DNA of 34,778 nucleotides, from contig CAAEMX010000004.1 in NCBI GenBank assembly GCA_900757185.1, positions 1 to 34,778 of the forward strand, read 5' to 3'. The DNA comes from an uncultured Collinsella sp. GTDB lineage: Bacteria > Actinomycetota > Coriobacteriia > Coriobacteriales > Coriobacteriaceae. Shown one piece after another: positions 30,130 through 34,778 of this stretch. The position numbers were made by a program, and so were the translations under genes. The notes under the pieces were generated by a model. It worked only from the letters and a program-made list of their open reading frames with translations, was not told where the DNA came from and made no database searches. Within the stretch, counting starts at the first letter, position 1. The number at the start of each line of letters is the position of its first letter.

Positions 30130-30678
30130 TTACGAATAAACCTCCGGTTTCAAAATGCCCAGATACGGAAGGTTGCGATAGCGCTCGGCATAGTCGAGGC
30201 CGTAGCCCACCACAAAGGCATCGGGGCAATGGGTTCCAACATACTTGGGCGTGACGGCCGAGACGCGGTCCTCAACGTCCTTCCACAGGAAGGCAGCGAC
30301 CTCCAGCGAGGCGGGCTTACGGCTCTCGAGATTCTTCATCAGGTACTTGAGGGTCAGGCCCGAGTCCAGAATGTCCTCGACAATCAGCACGTCGCGACCA
30401 CGGATGTCGATATCCAGGTCCTTAATGATACGCACGATGCCCGAAGACTTCACACCGTCGCCATAGCTCGAAACAGCCATGAAATCGATGTTGGTCGGCA
30501 GCTCGATCTTGCGCATCAGGTCGCCCATAAAGACCACGGCGCCGCGCAGGACCGCAATCAGCACCAGATCCTTACCCGCGTAGTCGCGAGTAATCTGCTC
30601 GCCTAGGCGAGAGACGATACCGTCGATATCCTCCTGCGTAAACAGAACCTTCTCGATATCCGGATGTTGAGAAGCCAT
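30130..30678 (-). CDS. hpt: Hypoxanthine phosphoribosyltransferase
   Basis: This 182-residue purine salvage enzyme makes IMP (and probably GMP) from hypoxanthine or guanine and PRPP. The PRPP-binding loop is VLIVEDILDSGLTL (97-110). LIAVLRGAVVFMGDL (40-54) forms the pyrophosphate-binding region, SSYGDG (70-75) is the flexible loop, and KDVEDR with the late GYGLDYAERYRNLP (the 3-prime hood region) completes the family pattern. It lies between tilS and ftsH, as in many Gram-positive genomes. AAAGGGTTGTC precedes the ATG. An extended -10 at 30735-30743 gives it a promoter of its own. Confidence 0.97.
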   Translation of the reverse strand: MASQHPDIEKVLFTQEDIDGIVSRLGEQITRDYAGKDLVLIAVLRGAVVFMGDLMRKIELPTNIDFMAVSSYGDGVKSSGIVRIIKDLDIDIRGRDVLIVEDILDSGLTLKYLMKNLESRKPASLEVAAFLWKDVEDRVSAVTPKYVGTHCPDAFVVGYGLDYAERYRNLPYLGILKPEVYS

Positions 30679-30734
30679 GACAACCCTTTCTTGTGCTTAT
30701 CGCCCACGCACCGCCGCATGGACGCGAACTACAC

Positions 30735-30743
30735 ATTCTAGCA
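30735..30743 (-). promoter_or_regulatory. Extended -10 ahead of hpt-ftsH
   Basis: TGCTAGAAT on the minus strand lies about 57 bases before the hpt ATG, in the 147-base gap after tilS. No strong -35 is seen. Confidence 0.5.
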
Positions 30744-30825
30744 GCGCACGGGGTATATTTACCAGCACGTGCGCCATCAGCGCGGGAATACCGTCAACGT
30801 CGCACAGAATAGCTGGCGCGAAGCG

Positions 30826-32367
30826 CTATTCCGCATCGACCACACGAAGCAGATATGCCACGCGCGTTGCGGCCGTGCATTTAAAACGCTCGTCCGCGCG
30901 AACGCCCGCGACCCATACTACGGCACCTCCCGGAGCCGTTCTTACCACGGGTACGCCAGAGCGGTCTGAAACAGGAATGCGCGCCTCGTTTAACAGGTCT
31001 GACACTTTCTTGCTTCGGCCGTTCATCCCCAACGGGCACATCACGTCTCCCGGCACAGGGCTATCCACCCACAGGCGCGCCGATCGTGCCTCGGTGGGGA
31101 TCTCCCCGCGCGAGCCGGCTAACATCCGCTCGCCATCGCGGTCGGCAAACCCCAGGGCCGCCGCATCCACCAAGGCCGCAACCTTTCCGGCAGCAGCAAG
31201 CTCGCGGGCACGGTGCACGATATCGCACCCCGGCTCCACAGCCATCGGCTCCGCTGTCAGCATATGCCCCGCCCCCAGCGGCAGACAACCGGGAACGGAG
31301 ATCCAATCGGCCACTAAACCCTCGCGCGCCGCCGGGGCCTTGAACGCCAGCATGCCAAACTCCACACGGGCATCAATTCCCGCAGGAAGCGTAACCGAGC
31401 CCGAGCCCGCAGCGACGCAGGCGAGCACGCGCTCCACATGCCGCATCTCCGGGCGAGCGTCGGGGTCGATACGCTTAATTGCCAGTCGCACCATGCGCCG
31501 AGCAATCACCACCTCGGCCGCGGCCAGTCGGCGAGCGTCAAGAACCAGTGCACCCGCCGCCTCCTTACGCAGGCAGCTTCGAAACGCCTGTGCGGAAAGC
31601 TGGGAAAGAAAGGCGTCCTCATCGCCCAAGATCTCGCAGGCGGCGCCAATCGTCTTACAGACACTCGCGTTGCGCTGCGCCACCACCGGCATCACTCGAT
31701 GGCGCACATAGTTACGCAAGTATGACACGTCCTCATTGCTCTCGTCCTCTCGCCACGGCTGACCATGCACCTGCAAATAGCCCACGAGCTCATCATGAGT
31801 CAGGTCGAGCAGGGGACGCACCACGATATTCCTCCGGCGAGGAATGCTCGATAGGCCAGCGGGCCCCGAACCCTTAATCGCGTTCATCAAAAATGTTTCC
31901 GCGCGGTCCGACGAAGTATGCGCGGTACAGATACGAGCCGCCGTCCGCGGTGCGCCCGATTCGGCACAAAGTTCGCGAACATATCTCCGTGCCGCGGCAT
32001 AGCGCACCTCGCGAGCCGCAGCCTCGATATTGCCCGATTCGTCATCAAAATAGGCATGCTCAACACACAGTGGCAAGCCGTATTGCGCGCACAGGTCACG
32101 TACAAAGGCCTCGTCACCATCGGATGCCTCCCCGCGCAGATGATGGTTTACATGCAGCACGTGCAATCGCTCGCGCGCAATGGGAGCGACGCCGCGCCCG
32201 TCCTGGATATCCAGCTTTGATGTGCAAGCCATAAGGAGCAGCGCCGTCGAGTCCGCACCGCCTGATACCATGAGCACTACGGGGGCAGCGGCCTGCCGCG
32301 TTGCCAGGGCGCTCTTATCCGTCCTCGGCGCGGCATGATGTCCATAGTGCTGAGATACCGTTGGCAT
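30826..32367 (-). CDS. tilS: tRNA(Ile)-lysidine synthase TilS
   Basis: TilS attaches lysine to C34 of the tRNA-Ile CAU anticodon so that it reads AUA. The 513-residue protein has the PP-loop SGGADST (35-41) in the N-terminal adenylation domain. VNHHLRGEASDGDEAFV and HTSSDRAETFLMNAIKGSG mark the conserved tRNA- and ATP-binding surfaces, and RPLLDLTHDELVGYL leads to the middle domain. The C-terminal TilS domains are present but divergent. GAGGAGG precedes the ATG. It diverges from the MBL-fold gene with only 48 bases between starts, so the promoters must overlap. It heads the tilS-hpt-ftsH cluster. Confidence 0.95.
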   Translation of the reverse strand: MPTVSQHYGHHAAPRTDKSALATRQAAAPVVLMVSGGADSTALLLMACTSKLDIQDGRGVAPIARERLHVLHVNHHLRGEASDGDEAFVRDLCAQYGLPLCVEHAYFDDESGNIEAAAREVRYAAARRYVRELCAESGAPRTAARICTAHTSSDRAETFLMNAIKGSGPAGLSSIPRRRNIVVRPLLDLTHDELVGYLQVHGQPWREDESNEDVSYLRNYVRHRVMPVVAQRNASVCKTIGAACEILGDEDAFLSQLSAQAFRSCLRKEAAGALVLDARRLAAAEVVIARRMVRLAIKRIDPDARPEMRHVERVLACVAAGSGSVTLPAGIDARVEFGMLAFKAPAAREGLVADWISVPGCLPLGAGHMLTAEPMAVEPGCDIVHRARELAAAGKVAALVDAAALGFADRDGERMLAGSRGEIPTEARSARLWVDSPVPGDVMCPLGMNGRSKKVSDLLNEARIPVSDRSGVPVVRTAPGGAVVWVAGVRADERFKCTAATRVAYLLRVVDAE

Positions 32368-32415
32368 TCGCTTCCTCCTCTATTCGTCCGCACCCATTGT
32401 ATCCTTTGGAATCTT

Positions 32416-33225
32416 ATGTCTCGCCTGCACCTTCATATCCTCGGCAGCGGCTCAAAAGGCAACTGCGCACTCGTCGAGGGGCCTCAGGGGCTCATCATGA
32501 TCGACAACGGCCTGTCCCGCCGCGAGACACTTAAACGCATGGCGGAGCTTGGCCTCTCGGCAGACGACGTCGCCGCTCTAGTAATCACCCATGAGCATGG
32601 TGACCATATCAAGGGGCTCGATGTATGGTGCAAGCACTGGCATGGTCCCCTCTTTGCCAGCAGGGACACCCTTTCATGCAAAGAAAACCTCGCGCACCTG
32701 CCCGTAGAGGAATTTGACCCCGGCGACACGCTCCCCATTGCCGGCATCCTCGTGCAAACCTACTCAACATCGCACGATGTCATCAATCCTGTCGGCTATC
32801 GATTTAATGCTCTCGACGATTCCATTGGGTTTGCCACCGACACCGGAGAGCTATCGAGCCAAGCCATGAACACCCTCAAAGATTGTCGAGTCCTCGCGCT
32901 CGAAAGCAACCACGATGTGACCATGCTGCGCGAGGGAGAATATCCCCGCTTTCTTCAGGAGCGCATCCTGTCTGCAAGGGGACACCTCTCCAATGGCCAA
33001 GCCGCCGAAGCCGCGCGCGAACTCGTTACCGATCGCACCGAACAGCTCATTGCCATGCATATCAGCCAAGATAACAATCGCCCGAGCCTTACCGTCAAAA
33101 GCTATGCCAAAGCTCTAGCCGCAACCTTGGATGACGAGGTTGGCAGCTCTGCCACCCTTCTCCAAGGATCGCGAAAACTCTCGATACACCCCGCAAGCCA
33201 GCATCGGCCAGCAACCATTCAATAG
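32416..33225 (+). CDS. MBL-fold metallohydrolase, YycJ/WalJ-like
   Basis: This 269-residue metallo-beta-lactamase-fold protein is close to the YycJ/WalJ group of predicted exonucleases or phosphodiesterases. GSGSKGNCALVE (10-21) is the group's N-terminal signature. Metal ligands are HEHGDH (59-64), the His in STSHDV near 119, Asp in FATDTGEL near 140, and the His in ESNHDV near 159. HLSNGQAAE (about 194) and MHISQDNNRP (about 216) follow, as in WalJ proteins. It is complete, although the ribosome-binding site is weak (TTTGGAATC), and translation starts 48 bases from the divergent tilS. No WalRK two-component genes are nearby. It converges on hsp20. Confidence 0.92.
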   Translation: MSRLHLHILGSGSKGNCALVEGPQGLIMIDNGLSRRETLKRMAELGLSADDVAALVITHEHGDHIKGLDVWCKHWHGPLFASRDTLSCKENLAHLPVEEFDPGDTLPIAGILVQTYSTSHDVINPVGYRFNALDDSIGFATDTGELSSQAMNTLKDCRVLALESNHDVTMLREGEYPRFLQERILSARGHLSNGQAAEAARELVTDRTEQLIAMHISQDNNRPSLTVKSYAKALAATLDDEVGSSATLLQGSRKLSIHPASQHRPATIQ

Positions 33226-33240
33226 ACTGTTCTAGACAGC

Positions 33241-33274
33241 AAAAGGGGCCGGGAATCGCTTCCCAGCCCCTTTT
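33241..33274. terminator. Bidirectional terminator between MBL gene and hsp20
   Basis: AAAAGGGGC pairs with the CCCCTTTT segment around GGGAA/TTCCC; a T-run follows on both strands. It lies between two convergent genes. Confidence 0.9.
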
Positions 33275-33307
33275 GTTATCTTTTAATAGCGCAGAACACC
33301 AACGAAG

Positions 33308-33739
33308 TTAGTCGATGGAGATCTTCGTAACGTTCTTCTTCTCGACGATCTTGGGAACCGTAACGGTAAGGATGCCGTCGGCGTACTTAGCCGAGAGACC
33401 CTCGCTCGAAGCATCCTTGAGATACACACCACGCGTCGCGCTGTACGAGCTGAACTCCTTCTGCAGGAAGTTCTTGCCCTCGTTCTCCTCGTCTTCCTCG
33501 ACATTCACGCTAATGGAGAGACGGCCCTCGTTAAGCTCGACATCGATATCGTCCTTGGCGACGCCGGTAAGATAAGCCTTGACCTCATAGCCATCGCCCT
33601 TATCCTCAACATCAACGGGGAACGCCTTTGAGGCAATCGAGCTGTTCGCTAGGTCACTCATATCATCAAACAGATCGAACAGCGAGCTAGCAGAGGGACG
33701 AACGCCAAAAACCGAACGATAAGGAACCATGCTTGCCAT
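33308..33739 (-). CDS. Hsp20 / alpha-crystallin family small heat-shock protein
   Basis: This 143-residue ATP-independent holdase binds unfolding proteins in large oligomers. It has a short N-terminal region (MASMVPYRSVFGVRPSASSL), then the alpha-crystallin domain from about 45 to 135, with FPVDVEDKGDGYEVKAYLTG, the loop and dimer strand, and the A-x-x-x-n-G-v-L signature as SAKYADGILTVTVPK. The tail ends ISID, an I-x-I-like motif. AAGGAGTGG precedes the ATG at 33739. A symmetric TATATATG/CATATATA promoter region and a distal TGAGTCA palindrome suggest heat-shock repression. It is monocistronic and shares a terminator with the convergent MBL gene. Confidence 0.95.
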   Translation of the reverse strand: MASMVPYRSVFGVRPSASSLFDLFDDMSDLANSSIASKAFPVDVEDKGDGYEVKAYLTGVAKDDIDVELNEGRLSISVNVEEDEENEGKNFLQKEFSSYSATRGVYLKDASSEGLSAKYADGILTVTVPKIVEKKNVTKISID

Positions 33740-33805
33740 GTTTACCACTCCTTTATAGGACTGCCGAGTCATCTTCTAGGTGACTGGGACTTCTTTTGAC
33801 GCTCT

Positions 33806-33834
33806 TATATATGCCCACCCGGTGCTCATATATA
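33806..33834 (-). promoter_or_regulatory. hsp20 promoter/operator: TATATATG-N13-CATATATA
   Basis: This is a perfect 8-bp inverted repeat (33806-33813 and 33827-33834). Its arms fall at the -10 and -35 positions for transcription into hsp20, starting about 55 bases before the ATG. A second palindrome, TGAGTCA-N27-TGACTCA, lies upstream at 33854-33894. Neither matches CIRCE, and the second only half-matches the HspR (HAIR) site. Confidence 0.55.
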
Positions 33835-33971
33835 CACCGACTATAAAGTTTTTTGAGTCAGGCACCATAAGCATATCTAAGTGTATATGACTCAGGTTTT
33901 TGGAAGGTTAAGGTTCTTTGAACCAGAGCTTAAATAACGAGTATGTCCACAGCTGCAAATAGCAAGGGGCT

Positions 33972-33977
33972 TACAAT
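33972..33977 (+). promoter_or_regulatory. -10 box of the tail-anchored protein gene
   Basis: TACAAT lies 39 bases before the ATG at 34017. It has no clear -35. Confidence 0.35.
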
Positions 33978-34016
33978 GAGCGCGTACACGTTGTTGGTAA
34001 CGAGCTAAAGGGCATC

Positions 34017-34484
34017 ATGGACGACCAAAACCAAAACAATATGTTTATGCCGACACAGGGGGAAGATACTTCCACGCAGCCGCCACGGTTCCATCGCCCT
34101 CACATCTCGCAAGAGCCCATTAATGATCCAGAGCCCGAGTATGTGACAAGAAATCGATATCGAACACTCGAAGATGCCCAAACGGGGCGAAAGCATATGG
34201 GCGTCGCATCGGGCGATCCCGTATATCTGAAAGATGCACCGTTATCAAAAAACAGCGCAATCAATGACGATTCGACGGAAACGCGCATAACTCGGCAGCA
34301 AAGAGGTCCTCGACCCAAGCAAACCTTAACGCATTCGGCTCGTTATCTCGAAACGCCAAAACAAGGGAAAACGATCTTCGTTTCATCAAGTAAACGACGC
34401 AAACAGCATCGACTCCAATTCCTGCTTTTGATCATTGTGGTCATAGCGGTTACCCTTGTGATTCGATGTATTGTCTTTAAATAA
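34017..34484 (+). CDS. C-terminal tail-anchored membrane protein of unknown function
   Basis: I do not recognise a family. The 155-residue protein is polar and probably disordered over residues 1-125 (many Asn, Gln, Pro, Thr, and Arg/Lys in the second half). A very basic KRRKQHR (126-132) is followed by one membrane helix at about 134-149 (QFLLLIIVVIAVTLVI) and only six residues after it. That pattern places the bulk in the cytoplasm, anchored by its C-terminus. AAAGGGCATC precedes the ATG. Codon use is AT-richer than in the neighbours. It stands alone between hsp20 (divergent) and the rRNA operon (convergent). Confidence 0.8.
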   Translation: MDDQNQNNMFMPTQGEDTSTQPPRFHRPHISQEPINDPEPEYVTRNRYRTLEDAQTGRKHMGVASGDPVYLKDAPLSKNSAINDDSTETRITRQQRGPRPKQTLTHSARYLETPKQGKTIFVSSSKRRKQHRLQFLLLIIVVIAVTLVIRCIVFK

Positions 34485-34551
34485 AAGCTCATTACCCGTA
34501 AGTCCAACCGGGTTACAGGTGAAATGCGACTTTATTTTGAAGTGTTAACGC

Positions 34552-34583
34552 AAAAAAGGGGGAGGCCGCGAGTCCTCCCCCTT
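34552..34583 (-). terminator. rRNA operon terminator
   Basis: On the minus strand GAAGGGGGAGGACTCGCGG and CCTCCCCCTTTTTT form a strong stem followed by six T. It lies about 35 bases past the 3-prime end of the 5S rRNA. Confidence 0.9.
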
Positions 34584-34618
34584 CTGCAGTTCAAGCGTAC
34601 GGCTCGGTGCCGTCCACC

Positions 34619-34735
34619 GGTCAGCGGCGCCCTGGCCTCCCACGGGCTGGCCCCGCAGTACTCTCGGCGCGATGGGGCATAGCTTCCGGGTTCGGAACGG
34701 GACCGGGCGTGCCCCCCATGCTCTGGCCGCTGACC
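34619..34735 (-). rRNA. rrf: 5S ribosomal RNA
   Basis: This is a 117-nt 5S rRNA read on the minus strand. The ends GGTCAGCGGC and GCCGCTGACC form helix I. The conserved loop regions CCCGTTCCGAACCCGG and GAGAGTACTG are present. Pairing continues beyond the mature ends (CCACC/GGTGG), giving a 15-bp processing stem. Sequence beyond 34736 is the 23S-5S spacer, with a GGTGGGCG/CGCCCACC hairpin near 34737-34754. The 23S and 16S genes should lie to the right, outside the window. Confidence 0.95.
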
Positions 34736-34778
34736 GGTGGGCGGCGCCCACCGTTACGGTGTCCGGTATCGCATACAC

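Noticed and set aside
28344..30254. 636-codon plus-strand open frame opposite ftsH and hpt
   Set aside because: It runs antisense through two certain genes and across their junction.
33854..33894. HspR (HAIR) operator
   Set aside because: HAIR is CTTGAGT-N7-ACTCAAG. Here the half-sites are 27 bases apart and incomplete.
34545..34778. Minus-strand open frame over the right edge
   Set aside because: It lies across the 5S rRNA and its terminator.

Overview
The window looks like chromosomal DNA from a high-GC member of the Coriobacteriia, most like Collinsella. The reasons are the GC-rich coding sequence, the gene content (PRD/PTS sugar uptake, a Tat-type amino-acid-binding lipoprotein, an EF-G-like GTPase, an orphan LarE) and the many short hairpin repeats between genes. 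The genus is an inference from memory, not from a search. I support 29 protein genes, one lacI pseudogene, a 5S rRNA gene and about a dozen intergenic repeat elements.

Layout. 1-4.9 kb: a small unknown protein, a nitroreductase, a one-TM protein, a Fis-type regulator with a degenerate NtrC-like ATPase domain, and a YeiH-family transporter divergent from a GntR regulator (5.0-5.75 kb). 5.9-7.7 kb: glmS, with a 540-bp upstream region packed with inverted repeats. 8.2-12.7 kb: a LacI regulator, an AAA/DUF4143 ATPase and a HAD phosphatase divergent from larE. 13-16.5 kb: a leftward sugar cluster (PRD antiterminator, PTS IIBC, NIF3-like protein). 16.7-17.6 kb: a second, degraded copy of the lacI/HAD pair between two direct copies of a 53-bp repeat. 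17.9-21.1 kb: a secreted nuclease and an EF-G-like GTPase with unusual G3 and G4 motifs. 21.4-23.8 kb: an amino-acid ABC importer. 24.1-27.8 kb: a 23S rRNA uracil methyltransferase, a PHP hydrolase and an aminotransferase. 28-32.4 kb: a leftward tilS-hpt-ftsH cluster, an arrangement common in Gram-positive bacteria. 32.4-34.5 kb: an MBL-fold hydrolase, an Hsp20 and a tail-anchored protein. 34.6 kb to the end: 5S rRNA on the minus strand, the end of an rRNA operon that continues off the right edge.

Most genes are housekeeping or nutrient-uptake genes. The unusual content is between them. (1) A roughly 150-nt element occurs twice just after stop codons, with two hairpins whose differences between copies are compensated. 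(2) A 35-bp perfect inverted repeat sits between two divergent promoters. (3) Four 15-mers in alternating orientation at 40-41 bp spacing are enclosed by a near-perfect 25-bp inverted repeat. (4) A 53-bp repeat occurs five times, abuts terminators and promoters, and flanks the duplicated lacI/HAD segment. (5) Several hairpin families share a GGGACAG core, as expected of REP/REPIN sequences moved in trans by a transposase that is not in this window. No tRNA, CRISPR array, insertion sequence or recognisable riboswitch was seen.
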